Shown here one piece after another: positions 1 to 9,446 of a stretch of 64,000 nt of DNA. The translations under genes and the position numbers were made by a program. Below the pieces are notes generated by a model that saw only the letters and a program-made list of their open reading frames with translations, ran no database searches and was not told where the DNA came from. Numbering within the stretch: the first letter of the stretch is position 1; each line of letters begins with the position of its first letter. The stretch comes from Desulfovibrio psychrotolerans. Lineage in GTDB: Bacteria > Desulfobacterota > Desulfovibrionia > Desulfovibrionales > Desulfovibrionaceae. The stretch covers positions 595,911 to 659,910 of the forward strand of contig NZ_BLVP01000001.1 of the NCBI RefSeq assembly GCF_013340305.1. The letters run 5' to 3'.

Positions 1-372
1 CTTCTCAGACGCAGAAGCAAGTGCCGCCCGCAGGTTCTACCGCAGCACAGCGTATCCTCCGCTTCCGCAGCACGACATCTGCTTGTCCGTGCGCAGACAC
101 ACGCCCGTAACATGCCCACCCTATTCTTGGGCATCGGCAGCAGCAGAGTATGCCCCCTGCGCCTGCCGCGACCATACCGTCACAGAGGTACGCATGCCGC
201 ACCCCCGCCACCGGGTCGCTTTCTGGGCTTCCCCGGTCCTTCCCCGCCGCTCTGCGCGGAGCAATCGACACGCACAGGCTTTTTACAGTATCATCACATC
301 GCAATCCCCCGGCACGGGGCACATGCCCCTGCGGGGTACACCGCACCAGCCACCTCAACCAAAGGGGTCTTC
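1..372. other. Upstream region without a convincing gene
   Basis: No reading frame here has a good ribosome binding site or a recognisable protein on either strand. The plus-strand frame that runs into the PhoH gene from position 112 encodes Pro/Arg-rich sequence with no family resemblance before position 373. The stretch probably holds the promoter of the PhoH gene, but I see no clear -35/-10 pair. Confidence 0.5.
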
Positions 373-1563
373 ATGGGCAGGAAAAACTATGTCCTCGATA
401 CCAACGTGCTTATCGAAAATCCGGACTGCATCCACAACCTGCGCAACGGTGAAGAGAACAACATCTTCATCCCCTATCACGTCCTCATCGAACTCAATTC
501 CCTGAAGACGAACCCACGCCTGAGACACATCATCTCGCGCGTGGTGGACACCCTGCTCGCCAACAAAGAGGTCATTCAGTTCATCCGCAACGATTCCAGC
601 ATCTCCCGGTTCACCGAGGAGGTAGTGGATAACTTCATCCTGCGCGAAATAACCGCCGCGCACATAGATACCCCCATCCTCGTCACCAACGACAAGATCC
701 TGCGCCTCCAAGCCGGGCTTTCCGGCATTGAAAGCGAAGAACTGCGCGATTCCCGCCCCTTTGAATCCGAATCACAACGCTACACCGGATTCGTAGACCC
801 GTCCGAGCCCAAAGTGCCCAACTCCTTTTCATGGCATGAGGGCAAGCCCATGTTTCATGGTACAGAAGGTGATGTCCTCATCACCTACCAGATGAACGTG
901 TGGAACGTAAAACCTCGCAACATCTACCAAAACCTTGCTCTCATGCTCATGCAGCGCGAAGATCTGGACCTCGTCTCCGTGCAGTCAGAGGCAGGCTACG
1001 GCAAAACCTACCTCGCCCTTGCCACAGCCCTTTATCTGGCACTGGAACGCAAGCTCTATGAAAAGATATACGTGGTGAAGCCACTCATCGAACTCGGCAC
1101 CAAAATGGGCTACCTGCCCGGCGATGTACGCGAAAAAATGGAGCCATACGTCAAATACATCCAAGACCTGCTGGTCAAGCTCCACACGTTGCGCCCCGCC
1201 AACCGTATCTTCGCCAACCCCGGCGAAGACACCCTGCGCTATAACCCCAAACGGTTCGAAATCCTCCCCCTTGCCTACATCCGGGGCATGAATATCGAAA
1301 ACGCGGTGGTCATTGTAGATGAGTCGCAAAACCTCTCCCGTGTGGAAATGCGCGCCCTGCTCACCCGCATGGGCGAAAACGTAAAATGCTTCTGCCTTGG
1401 CGACACCCGGCAGGTAGACAACCCCTATCTCAATGATGCCAACAACGGCCTGAACTGGGTGGTCCGCAAACTCAAGGGGTTCCCCAACTACGCTCACATG
1501 GTGCTCAAGGGCGAACGCTCGCGCGGTCCCATCACAGACATGGTCCTCAAGTCCAAACTCTGA
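373..1563 (+). CDS. PIN domain-PhoH family ATPase (PhoH2 type)
   Basis: This 396-residue protein joins an N-terminal PIN nuclease domain (about residues 1-135; early acidic motif LDTNVLIENPD) to a PhoH P-loop ATPase (about 190-396). The Walker A stretch AGYGKT lies near residue 208 and Walker B VVIVDES near 313-320. Proteins with this architecture are known as PhoH2 and are linked to ATP-driven RNA unwinding and cleavage; the cellular substrate here is unknown. I chose ATG 373 because AAAGGGG lies just upstream and the PIN domain begins immediately. The frame stays open to 112, but that part has no domain. A rho-independent terminator follows. The gene lies a few kb from pst genes, which fits the historical phosphate link of PhoH but proves nothing. 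Confidence 0.93.
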   Translation: MGRKNYVLDTNVLIENPDCIHNLRNGEENNIFIPYHVLIELNSLKTNPRLRHIISRVVDTLLANKEVIQFIRNDSSISRFTEEVVDNFILREITAAHIDTPILVTNDKILRLQAGLSGIESEELRDSRPFESESQRYTGFVDPSEPKVPNSFSWHEGKPMFHGTEGDVLITYQMNVWNVKPRNIYQNLALMLMQREDLDLVSVQSEAGYGKTYLALATALYLALERKLYEKIYVVKPLIELGTKMGYLPGDVREKMEPYVKYIQDLLVKLHTLRPANRIFANPGEDTLRYNPKRFEILPLAYIRGMNIENAVVIVDESQNLSRVEMRALLTRMGENVKCFCLGDTRQVDNPYLNDANNGLNWVVRKLKGFPNYAHMVLKGERSRGPITDMVLKSKL

Positions 1564-1603
1564 TACCCGCAGGCGAAAAAAGACTCCGGCTGCCCGATAC
1601 CGT

Positions 1604-1648
1604 CCCCGCCGTGTGCCATACAAAGCCACGGCGGGGGCTTTATTTTTG
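1604..1648 (+). terminator. Rho-independent terminator after the PhoH gene
   Basis: CCCCGCCGTG at 1604-1613 pairs perfectly with CACGGCGGGG at 1627-1636, followed by GCTTTATTTTT. It lies 40 bp after the PhoH stop codon. Confidence 0.8.
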
Positions 1649-1839
1649 CGGCATCAGGCACACCACCTCTCTCTGTCACACAAACGTGACAAAGCCGTCA
1701 CGTCATCTTCGCCCACATGCTCCATGTAGACGCAGTCCATACCCGCCGCACGGCGGGGCGGGCATACACATTTCCGTAACACATGAGACACTCCCTCCCC
1801 GCTGCCCGGGGTTCCCGCAACTTCAAGGTGCACACCGCC

Positions 1840-4383
1840 ATGTTCAACACCCTCTCCTTCCGCAACAAACTCATAGTCGGTTCGCTGGTCATGGTGCTTA
1901 CGGCCATGGTCAGCATGCTGGCCACCAGCTTCGTGGATACCAAGCGGGGCTACATCCGGCAGGGGCGCGAGGCGCTGCGCAACGTATCCCAAATCCTCAT
2001 GGAATCCGCCCAGTTTCAAGATACCCTCAACCGCAACAAGATAGGCTCAGACCTCAAGCTCATGCAGTTGCAGTTCGGGTTGTCCGGCTTCCCCATCCCG
2101 GAAATATTCATGGAAGTGGAAGCGGAAATCGTGCACGAATCGACCGGAGAACGGGAAAAGACCGTGCTGCCGGGATTCAAGCTCGGGGCTGTCTACCTGA
2201 ACGAAAACACAGACCTTGTAGACCGCATCCACGATCTCGCGGGGGTGGGGGCCTCCGTGCTGCAACTGCATCAGGGCAAGCTGATCCGTGTTGCTACCAG
2301 CGTCCGCAATGCTTCCGGTGCAACCGACCAGTGGACCTATCTGCCGCAGACGCATCAGGCCGTAGCAGCAACCAATGCGGGAACCAGCGTCACCGGCATC
2401 TATAAAATAGCCGGGGAATGGCAGCTTGCCATGTACGCTCCCATCAAGGGCATGGAGGGCGCAGAGATACTGGGTGCCATGGAAGTGGCGCGTCCCCTGC
2501 TTTCACCGGAATTTGCCGCCGCCGTGGTGCGGCACAACGTGGACGGCAAGGGCTATTCCTTTGCCTACGATGCACAGGGCGTCATTCTCATCCATCCGGA
2601 CAAACACCTGCTCGGCACAAACATCCATGAGCAGCCTTGGGCAACGGCCCTGCAACAGGCAGGCACATCACCGGAAAAGGCAGCCCGTAGCCTCACCTAT
2701 GTCCATGATGATGCGGAATACGAAGCCTATGCCGATGTCTATGCTCCGTGGGGCATCACCTTCGTTACCACCGTGCAGAGAGAAGACCTCATGGCCGGAG
2801 TGGACAAACGCCTCTGGACAAGCGCAGCTGTTGCCGCCGCCGTCACCCTTCCTCTGGTGGCACTGGTCATCTGGCTTATGGTGCGCCAGCTCATGCTTCC
2901 CATGCGCCGCCTCTCCATGCTGGCGCAGGAAGTGGCACAGGGCAACTTCGACTACACCTTCGACTACGTGCCCAACGACACCATAGGCACCACCGTGCGC
3001 GCGGTAAAAACCATGGTGGGCGAACTCAAAAGGCGGCTCGGCTTCAGTCAGGGCGTGCTGGACGGCATCGTGGTACCCTGCGCCGTGGTGAACCTCAAAA
3101 ATGAGATAACCCATGTCAACGCCGAAGCACTCTCGGTGCTTCGCCGCAGCGGCGCCCCGTGGGACTACACGGGCAAACCCCTCGGAGAACTGCTGTACGG
3201 CGCGGCAAACGGCTCCGGCGCAGACCGCAGAACCTTCACCCGTCGCAGCATGGAACAGCACGCCCGCGTGGCGGAAGACGCCGTGTTCGACCCGCAGGGC
3301 GACGGACGCGAAGTCGTGCTGCACATCGTTTCCACCCCCATTTACGACATGGACGGCGAACTTCTGGGAGCCATCTCCCTGTGGATAGACCTCACGCACG
3401 AACGCGCGCAGCATGCGCGGCTGGATGCGCAGAACGCGGTCATCGCCGCCACCGCGCGCGAGGCGGACGAGATAGCCCGCCGCGTCGCCTCCTCGGCACA
3501 GGAGCTTTCCCTGCAGGTCAGCCACGCCAGCGAAGGCGCGGCGCGGCAGCTTGAGCACGTGCGCGAAGTCACCTCAGCCATGGACCACATGGACTCCTCG
3601 GTCACGGAAATAGGCCGCAAGGCAGGCAGCGCGGTGGAACTGGCCAAAGGCTCCGTACAGGTAGCCGAAGCAGGGCGCAAAGTGGTGCAGTCCTCTATGG
3701 AGGTCATGCACCGCGTGCACGGGCAGGTGGCCCACATGCAGAACACCGTGGAAGAACTGGGCATACAGGCAGAGGGCATTGGCCAGATCATGGGCGTTAT
3801 TTCAGATATTGCGGACCAGACCAACCTGCTGGCACTGAACGCCGCCATAGAAGCCGCACGCGCGGGCGACGCGGGCCGTGGTTTCGCCGTGGTCGCGGAC
3901 GAGGTGCGCAAGCTTGCGGAAAAAACCATGAGCGCCACCGGACAGGTGGGGCAGCGCATCCGGTCCATACAAGAATCCACGCGCGGCTTCATAGAAAGCA
4001 CAGCCTCCGTTGCCCGTGCCGTACAGGAAAGCGACCACCTCGCCACCCGTTCAGGCGGCGCGCTGGATGATATCCTCAGCCGTATCCAGCAGTCGGAAAG
4101 CGAAATCTGCGTCATTGCAAACATGGCACAGGAGCAGACCCTCGGCGTAAAGAGCGTGTCCGCCGCTGTAACAGACGTGGACGGCATCGCCCGCGAAACC
4201 GCGCAGGCCATGGCGGAATCGGCAGATGCGGTAAACATACTCTCACGCCTCGCCCATGAACTGCAGCGCGCAATGGACGGAATGTCTCTGGAAAATCAAG
4301 ATGATACACAGCACAACATGCAGACGGACGCTCTTTCCGAAAGCCGCAGGGCCGGGAACGCTGATCGGCGTGCAGAGATATAA
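1840..4383 (+). CDS. Methyl-accepting chemotaxis protein with Cache, HAMP and PAS domains
   Basis: An 847-residue transmembrane chemoreceptor. TM1 lies at about residues 12-32, a large periplasmic Cache-type sensor at 35-325, TM2 at about 329-348 ([16 protein letters not shown]), HAMP at 349-400, a cytoplasmic PAS-like domain at about 410-530, and the coiled-coil signalling domain to about 800. The conserved hairpin tip [20 protein letters not shown] begins near residue 657, so coupling to CheA/CheW is expected. The Cache part contains the typical motif around [18 protein letters not shown] prefer ATG 1840 (AAGGTG upstream) over ATG 1783, which has no ribosome binding site and would add 19 residues before the membrane segment. 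The ligand cannot be told. It sits just upstream of pstS but lacks a shared operon signal. Confidence 0.93.
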   Translation: MFNTLSFRNKLIVGSLVMVLTAMVSMLATSFVDTKRGYIRQGREALRNVSQILMESAQFQDTLNRNKIGSDLKLMQLQFGLSGFPIPEIFMEVEAEIVHESTGEREKTVLPGFKLGAVYLNENTDLVDRIHDLAGVGASVLQLHQGKLIRVATSVRNASGATDQWTYLPQTHQAVAATNAGTSVTGIYKIAGEWQLAMYAPIKGMEGAEILGAMEVARPLLSPEFAAAVVRHNVDGKGYSFAYDAQGVILIHPDKHLLGTNIHEQPWATALQQAGTSPEKAARSLTYVHDDAEYEAYADVYAPWGITFVTTVQREDLMAGVDKRLWTSAAVAAAVTLPLVALVIWLMVRQLMLPMRRLSMLAQEVAQGNFDYTFDYVPNDTIGTTVRAVKTMVGELKRRLGFSQGVLDGIVVPCAVVNLKNEITHVNAEALSVLRRSGAPWDYTGKPLGELLYGAANGSGADRRTFTRRSMEQHARVAEDAVFDPQGDGREVVLHIVSTPIYDMDGELLGAISLWIDLTHERAQHARLDAQNAVIAATAREADEIARRVASSAQELSLQVSHASEGAARQLEHVREVTSAMDHMDSSVTEIGRKAGSAVELAKGSVQVAEAGRKVVQSSMEVMHRVHGQVAHMQNTVEELGIQAEGIGQIMGVISDIADQTNLLALNAAIEAARAGDAGRGFAVVADEVRKLAEKTMSATGQVGQRIRSIQESTRGFIESTASVARAVQESDHLATRSGGALDDILSRIQQSESEICVIANMAQEQTLGVKSVSAAVTDVDGIARETAQAMAESADAVNILSRLAHELQRAMDGMSLENQDDTQHNMQTDALSESRRAGNADRRAEI

Positions 4384-4399
4384 TTACCGACACGGTATT

Positions 4400-4430
4400 G
4401 TAACGAACGCTACAACGAGTCGTAACGCAC
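4400..4430 (+). promoter_or_regulatory. Possible PhoB (Pho) box upstream of pstS
   Basis: GTAACG recurs at 4400 and 4422, exactly 22 bp apart, with a related ACAACG between them at 4412. Another ACAACG lies at about 4457. PhoB binds direct repeats of about 11 bp, and the position about 70-100 bp before pstS fits. The spacers are less AT-rich than in the E. coli box, so the call is tentative. Confidence 0.3.
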
Positions 4431-4501
4431 ACGGCATAGAAAGGTTCTGCGCGTTACAACGCACTTCACGTAAATAACTCTACAGACTTTGGAGGTCTCT
4501 G

Positions 4502-5536
4502 ATGAAAGGCTTTTCGAAAATCGCATTGGCGCTGGCGCTGACCCTGTCGCTTGCCGGATTCGCCCATGCACGTGACCAGATCCGCATCGTCGGCTCCAGC
4601 ACCGTCTATCCCTTCTCCAGCGCGGTGGCAGAAGAATTCGGCGCCATCAACGCCCAGTTCAAGTCCCCGGTTGTCGAATCCACCGGTTCCGGCGGCGGGC
4701 ACAAGCTGTTCATGGCCGGTGTGGGTCCCGAAACGCCGGACATCACCAACTCTTCCCGCCGCATGAAGAAAAGCGAACTGGAAACCAACATCAAGAACGG
4801 CGTGACCGAAGTCACCGAAGCCAAGATCGGTTTTGACGGCATCGTCATCGCCCAGAACATCGGCAACGCCGACCTCGACCTTTCCCTGAAGGAACTCGCC
4901 CTTGCCGTGCTGGAAGAAGTTCCTGCAGATGGCAAGCTCGTGCCCAACCCCTACAAGACCTGGAAAGACATCAATCCCAACCTGCCCGACCGCAAGATCG
5001 TAATCTACGGCCCCCCCGCCACCTCCGGCACCCGTGACGCCTTTGTGGAAATGGTCGTGGAAGTGTTCACCGCCAAGGACGAAACCTTCAACGCTGTGCT
5101 CGGCAAGGATGCCAGCAAGTACAAGAAGATCCGTCAGGACGGCCCCTACGTGCCCGCCGGTGAAAACGACAACCTCATCGTCCAGAAGCTGACCAAGGAC
5201 ACTGAAGCCGTGGGCATCTTCGGCTACAGCTTCCTCTCCGAGAACAAGGACCAGATCAAGGGCTGCCCCGTGGGCGGCGTTGCCCCCACCTTCGATAACA
5301 TCTCCGGCGGCAAATACCCCATTTCCCGTAGCCTCTTCTTCTACATCAAGAACGCTCACATCGGCAAAATCCCCGGCCTCAAGGAATACGTGGAACTGTT
5401 CATGTCTGAGAACATGATCGGCGAAAACGGCTACCTGAAGACCATCGGCCTCATTCCCCTGCCTGCCGCAGAGCGCGAGCAGGTGCGTAAAGACGTCACC
5501 GGCTTCAAGAAGCTTGCCCTTGAAGATCTGAAGTAG
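4502..5536 (+). CDS. pstS: Phosphate ABC transporter, periplasmic substrate-binding protein PstS
   Basis: A 344-residue protein with a clear signal peptide (residues 1-23, ending AHA) and the PstS fold. The conserved start of the mature protein, RIVGSSTVYPFSSAVAEEF, and the TGSGGG stretch match the phosphate-binding motifs of the family, as does the ATSGTRDAF motif in the middle. It would bind phosphate in the periplasm and deliver it to PstC-PstA. GGAGG lies directly before the ATG. A 10-bp hairpin separates it from pstC, a common arrangement that keeps the binding protein message more abundant than the permease message. Confidence 0.92.
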   Translation: MKGFSKIALALALTLSLAGFAHARDQIRIVGSSTVYPFSSAVAEEFGAINAQFKSPVVESTGSGGGHKLFMAGVGPETPDITNSSRRMKKSELETNIKNGVTEVTEAKIGFDGIVIAQNIGNADLDLSLKELALAVLEEVPADGKLVPNPYKTWKDINPNLPDRKIVIYGPPATSGTRDAFVEMVVEVFTAKDETFNAVLGKDASKYKKIRQDGPYVPAGENDNLIVQKLTKDTEAVGIFGYSFLSENKDQIKGCPVGGVAPTFDNISGGKYPISRSLFFYIKNAHIGKIPGLKEYVELFMSENMIGENGYLKTIGLIPLPAAEREQVRKDVTGFKKLALEDLK

Positions 5537-5557
5537 AAATAACCCGCTCCCATCGGT

Positions 5558-5584
5558 CGGCGGAGGCACACCAAGCCTCCGCCG
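5558..5584 (+). other. Hairpin between pstS and pstC
   Basis: CGGCGGAGGC (5558-5567) pairs perfectly with GCCTCCGCCG (5575-5584) across a 7-nt loop. No T-run follows, so it is more likely an mRNA-stabilising or partially terminating element than a full terminator. Confidence 0.6.
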
Positions 5585-5632
5585 GCCTTCACACTTTCCG
5601 GAAGGGGCACCTTCCGCAAACCGGGAACACTC

Positions 5633-6877
5633 ATGACGTTAGGAAGCGCCCTGCAGTTGGCCTTCATGCTTATCGTGCCGCTAGCGGTACTGGGCTTCGC
5701 CCTTGCCAACCGGCAGACACAGGCAGACAACGCCCGGGGAACAGAACACCACTCACCACGCGCCTACTACGCGTGGTATTCCGTCTGTTGGGTGGCACTG
5801 CCTGCCATACTCATCTTTTTCTTCGCCTCGCTGCTGCATCTGCTGCATCTGGTTACCATTCCAAGCACAATCCTTCTGGTAGGTGCGGTGGGCTTGGGCA
5901 TCTTCGGCCTGTATTTCTCTCAAAAAACCATTTCCAAGGAATTCAGAGCCATCCACCGGGTGGAAAAGGTGGTGCGGGTAACCCTCATTGCCGCATCCTC
6001 CATCTCCATTCTCATCACCATCGGCACCGTAGTGTCCGTGGTGTTCGAAGCCATGCACTTCTTCAAGCTGGTGGGCCTCTGGAACTTCCTCACCGGAACC
6101 AAATGGAGTCCGGAAACAGCCTTCCTCTTCTCCACAGGCCGTGCAGACAGCAGCGTGGCTCCGCCGGAATTCGGCTCCGTTCCGCTGTTTGCGGGCACCT
6201 TTTACATCACGGCCATCGCCATGCTGGTTGCCGGTCCCATGGGGCTGTTCGCCGCCATCTACATGGCGGAATACGCCACCCCCGCCGTGCGCAAGATAGC
6301 CAAACCCGCGCTGGAAATTCTGGCGGGCATCCCCACAGTGGTATACGGCTTCTTCGCCGCCATCACCGTCAGCCCCTTCATTGTGCAGGTGGCCACTTCT
6401 CTGGGCCTGCAGGCGGACTTCACCAACGCCCTCGCCCCGGGTCTGGTCATGGGTGTTATGATCATTCCGCTGGTGTCCTCTCTTTCGGACGACGTCATCA
6501 ACGCTGTGCCCCAGGCCATGCGCGAAGGTTCCTACGCGCTGGGCGCCACCCAGTCGGAAACCATCACCAAGGTCATTCTCCCTGCGGCCCTTCCCGGCGT
6601 GGTCTCCGCCCTGCTGCTGGCCATATCCCGCGCCGTGGGCGAAACCATGATCGTGGTCATGGCGGCGGGCCTCATGCCCAACCTCACTTGGAATCCGCTC
6701 AAGAGCATGACCACGGTCACAGTCAGCATAGTAGACTCCCTGACCGGCGATCAGGCTTTCGACAGCCCGCAAACCCTCTCAGCCTTCGGCCTCGGCCTTG
6801 TGCTGCTGGTGGTTACGCTCTGCCTGAACGTGGTCTCACTGGTGGTCATCCGCAAATTCCGTGAACAGTACGAGTAA
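5633..6877 (+). CDS. pstC: Phosphate ABC transporter permease PstC
   Basis: A 414-residue inner-membrane permease. The C-terminal half carries the binding-protein-dependent transport fold with the EAA-type loop around MREGSYALGATQSETITKVI and the family stretch AISRAVGETMIVVMAAG. The N-terminal part adds extra membrane segments, as in the longer PstC proteins of this group. It partners PstA to form the phosphate channel. The stop codon lies 13 bp before the pstA start, so the two are co-translated. There is no strong ribosome binding site before ATG 5633; GGAAGGGG lies about 30 bp upstream, within a small hairpin. Confidence 0.92.
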   Translation: MTLGSALQLAFMLIVPLAVLGFALANRQTQADNARGTEHHSPRAYYAWYSVCWVALPAILIFFFASLLHLLHLVTIPSTILLVGAVGLGIFGLYFSQKTISKEFRAIHRVEKVVRVTLIAASSISILITIGTVVSVVFEAMHFFKLVGLWNFLTGTKWSPETAFLFSTGRADSSVAPPEFGSVPLFAGTFYITAIAMLVAGPMGLFAAIYMAEYATPAVRKIAKPALEILAGIPTVVYGFFAAITVSPFIVQVATSLGLQADFTNALAPGLVMGVMIIPLVSSLSDDVINAVPQAMREGSYALGATQSETITKVILPAALPGVVSALLLAISRAVGETMIVVMAAGLMPNLTWNPLKSMTTVTVSIVDSLTGDQAFDSPQTLSAFGLGLVLLVVTLCLNVVSLVVIRKFREQYE

Positions 6878-6890
6878 CAGGATACGAAGA

Positions 6891-8060
6891 ATGGCATCTA
6901 CCTTCGGATTTGACGAAAAAGCCATGCGCGCCAGGCGGCACGCACGGGAACGGCGCTTTAGGGCTTACGCTATCACCGCCATTGCGCTTGCGGGACTCTT
7001 TCTGGTGTTCTTCATGGTGGATATCTCCATAAAGGGTGCTTCCGCCTTCCGGCAGGGTGAACTGCTTATCACGGTAAACTACTCACCGGAAATTTACGCC
7101 AACCCCAACATGGCGCTGGACCCGGAAGTAGCCCAGATTGTCTCCCGCAGCTTCATCCGCCTCATTCCCTCTATGATGGACGAGGACAGCACCCTTTCCG
7201 GCACCACGCGCGAACTCTGGGTGCTCGCCAGCGCGGATACGGACCAGTACATGAAGGAGCGCCCCAACCGGCTTAAACCCCGCCAGCAAAAGCTCGTGGA
7301 CTCCATGATGCAGCAGGGCACGGCCAAGCTCGCCTTCAATACCGGGTTCTTCACGTCGGGCGATTCCAAGCTGCCTGAACTTGCGGGCATATTCTCCGCC
7401 GCAGTAGGCTCCTTTTATGTGCTGCTGCTCACCCTGCTGTTCAGCTTCCCGGTGGCGGTCATGTGCGCCATCTATCTGGAAGAATTCGCTCCGGATAACC
7501 GCCTGACCCAAATCATAGAAGTAAACATCAACAACCTTGCGGCCATTCCCTCCATCATCTACGGGCTGCTGGGTCTGGCCATCTTCATCAACTTCATGGG
7601 CGTCACCCGTTCTTCCGTACTGGTGGGCGGCCTCACGCTCTCGCTCATGACCATGCCTTCCATCATCATCAGCACGCGCGCGGCCATACGCTCCATCCCG
7701 CCTTCCATACGCGAAGCCGCGCTGGCACTGGGCGCAACGCCCCTGCAGGTGGTGTGGCACCACGTGCTGCCACTGTCGCTGCCGGGCATTCTCACGGGTA
7801 CCATCATCGGCCTTTCCCGCGCCATGGGCGAAACCGCGCCCCTGCTCATCGTGGGTATGATGGCCTATATCCCGGACGTCGCCACCAGCTTCTCCAGTGC
7901 CTCCACCGTACTCCCCGCGCAGATATACACATGGGCCTCAGACTCTCAGCGCGCCTTTGCAGAACGCACCGCCGCAGGCATCATGGTCCTGCTCGTCCTG
8001 CTGCTGAGCATGAACGCCACGGCCATATGGCTGCGCAACAAGTACGAGCGCAAATGGTAG
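6891..8060 (+). CDS. pstA: Phosphate ABC transporter permease PstA
   Basis: A 389-residue inner-membrane permease with an extended N-terminal part: a cytoplasmic basic stretch, TM1 at about 30-50, then a periplasmic region of about 120 residues before the transport domain. The EAA loop is SIREAALALGATPLQVVWHH, and GLSRAMGETAPLLIVGMMAY is the PstA signature region. ATG 6891 is preferred (AGGAT upstream); GTG 6861 in the same frame would overlap pstC. Neither the ATPase gene pstB nor phoU follows, although they usually do, so the ATPase must be encoded elsewhere. Confidence 0.92.
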   Translation: MASTFGFDEKAMRARRHARERRFRAYAITAIALAGLFLVFFMVDISIKGASAFRQGELLITVNYSPEIYANPNMALDPEVAQIVSRSFIRLIPSMMDEDSTLSGTTRELWVLASADTDQYMKERPNRLKPRQQKLVDSMMQQGTAKLAFNTGFFTSGDSKLPELAGIFSAAVGSFYVLLLTLLFSFPVAVMCAIYLEEFAPDNRLTQIIEVNINNLAAIPSIIYGLLGLAIFINFMGVTRSSVLVGGLTLSLMTMPSIIISTRAAIRSIPPSIREAALALGATPLQVVWHHVLPLSLPGILTGTIIGLSRAMGETAPLLIVGMMAYIPDVATSFSSASTVLPAQIYTWASDSQRAFAERTAAGIMVLLVLLLSMNATAIWLRNKYERKW

Positions 8061-8072
8061 CCCCGTCGCATC

Positions 8073-8161
8073 TTTCCGGCTAATGCCGGAAACGGTAGCA
8101 CATACCTCAGTACCAACCGCAAACGGCCTGCCGGAGTCTCCGCTTCAGCAGGCCGTTCTTT
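8073..8161 (+). terminator. Two hairpins ending the pst transcript
   Basis: TTTCCGGC/GCCGGAAA (8073-8092, 4-nt loop) is followed by AACGGCCTGC/GCAGGCCGTT (8122-8131 and 8148-8157) and CTTT. The second is the more terminator-like, though its T-run is short. Confidence 0.55.
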
Positions 8162-8272
8162 CGCTCCCCGCCCCTCCCCGGCAATCCCGCATGACGCCAA
8201 GCCCGCACTTGCCCCGGCGCCGCACTCCCTGCTATACTTACCCACTCGTCACAACCTGATCCCGGAGGCAGC

Positions 8273-8563
8273 ATGTCGGACAAGCAGCACAGATACCGCA
8301 TCGGCACCGCAGACTTTTCCGCAATACGCAACCGCAACGAAACCCGTGTCCTGCGCATGATGGAAAAAGTCATGAGCGAACCGCCCGGATACCAGCCGGA
8401 CGAGCTTTCGCTGCACGATATTTACGCCCTTGCCCTCAATGCCCTGCCCCCGCGGTACACCCAGACGGGAACCATTGTCCTGCGCGACCCCGTGAAAGAC
8501 GAAGAAATACTCGCCGCCGTGCGCAACGCCTTTGCCGTGGTGGTACAAAATCCCAAATATTGA
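8273..8563 (+). CDS. ComFB-like small protein
   Basis: A 96-residue protein that resembles the late-competence ComFB family: a helical region ending in DIYALALNALPPRYTQTG and a second helix (DEEILAAVRNAFAVVVQNP). Members in other bacteria bind cyclic dinucleotides or act in motility and competence; the role here is not known. GGAGG stands 5 bp before the ATG. The PHP gene begins 15 bp downstream, so the two are probably co-transcribed. The family call rests on the LPPRY region and length only. Confidence 0.65.
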   Translation: MSDKQHRYRIGTADFSAIRNRNETRVLRMMEKVMSEPPGYQPDELSLHDIYALALNALPPRYTQTGTIVLRDPVKDEEILAAVRNAFAVVVQNPKY

Positions 8564-8578
8564 GGCTCCTCCGCAATC

Positions 8579-9400
8579 ATGATCACCGTAGACACACACA
8601 TCCACACCCACTTCTCCCACGGAAAGGCCTCCGTGCAGGAAATGTTTGATGCGGCACTGGCTAAGGGCATGAAGGTGTTCGGCTTTTCCGAGCACTCCCC
8701 GCGCCCGGACGGATTCGACTACCCCACCGACTACAAGCAGAAACTCACCGCCGCATGGCCGGACTACCTCCGGCAGGTTTCCGCCCTTAAGGAAAACCCG
8801 CAAGGCGTTCAGGTGCTGTTGGGCATAGAGATGGACTGGACCGTCGGGCAGGAGGACTATATCCGCCAAAAGCTCGCCGCAGACCCCTTCGATTACGTCA
8901 TCGCGGGCATCCACTTTCTGGATACGTGGGGATTCGACTTCGCCCCGCAGGACTGGGCATACTGGTCGGACGATGAAAAATTCGCCCGCTACGAGGCCTT
9001 TTTCGAAACCATGACCCACATGGCGCAGACAGGTCTTTTTGATATCGTCGCCCACCCGGACATCATCAAGATTTTCTCCGTGGACGCCTTCACCCGCTGG
9101 ATGCAGACCGCCTCCGCAAAAGATGCCGTCCGCAGCGCCCTTTGCGCCGTCCAAAAGGCAGGCATGGCCATGGAGGTCTCCTCCGCAGGCCTGCGCAAAC
9201 TGTGCGCCGAAATCTACCCCTGCCCCTTCTTCATGGAAACCGCCCGCGACCTGCACCTGCCCATAAGCTTCGGCTCAGACGCGCATTCCACGGCCTCCGT
9301 GGGCTACGCCTTCACTGTTCTGGAAACCTACGCCCGCACATACGGCTATTCCCAAAGCGTCTTCTTTGAAAAACGCACCATGCAGGTCAGAGCGTTCTGA
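8579..9400 (+). CDS. PHP-domain phosphoesterase, histidinol-phosphatase-like
   Basis: A 273-residue PHP-domain metal-dependent phosphatase. Metal-binding motifs are in order: DTHIHTH near residue 5, the GIEMDW glutamate near 82, VAHPD near 158, and GSDAHS near 234. The spacing and the early GFSEHSPRPDGFDYP stretch match the HisJ/HisK-type histidinol-phosphatase family, which dephosphorylates histidinol phosphate in histidine synthesis. No other his gene is nearby, so the substrate is inferred from the family only. A weak TGAGG precedes the ATG at a longer spacing than ideal. Confidence 0.8.
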   Translation: MITVDTHIHTHFSHGKASVQEMFDAALAKGMKVFGFSEHSPRPDGFDYPTDYKQKLTAAWPDYLRQVSALKENPQGVQVLLGIEMDWTVGQEDYIRQKLAADPFDYVIAGIHFLDTWGFDFAPQDWAYWSDDEKFARYEAFFETMTHMAQTGLFDIVAHPDIIKIFSVDAFTRWMQTASAKDAVRSALCAVQKAGMAMEVSSAGLRKLCAEIYPCPFFMETARDLHLPISFGSDAHSTASVGYAFTVLETYARTYGYSQSVFFEKRTMQVRAF

Positions 9401-9446
9401 CCGGTCCCCCACGCCCGTTACCGCACCAGCAACCGACACAATCACT

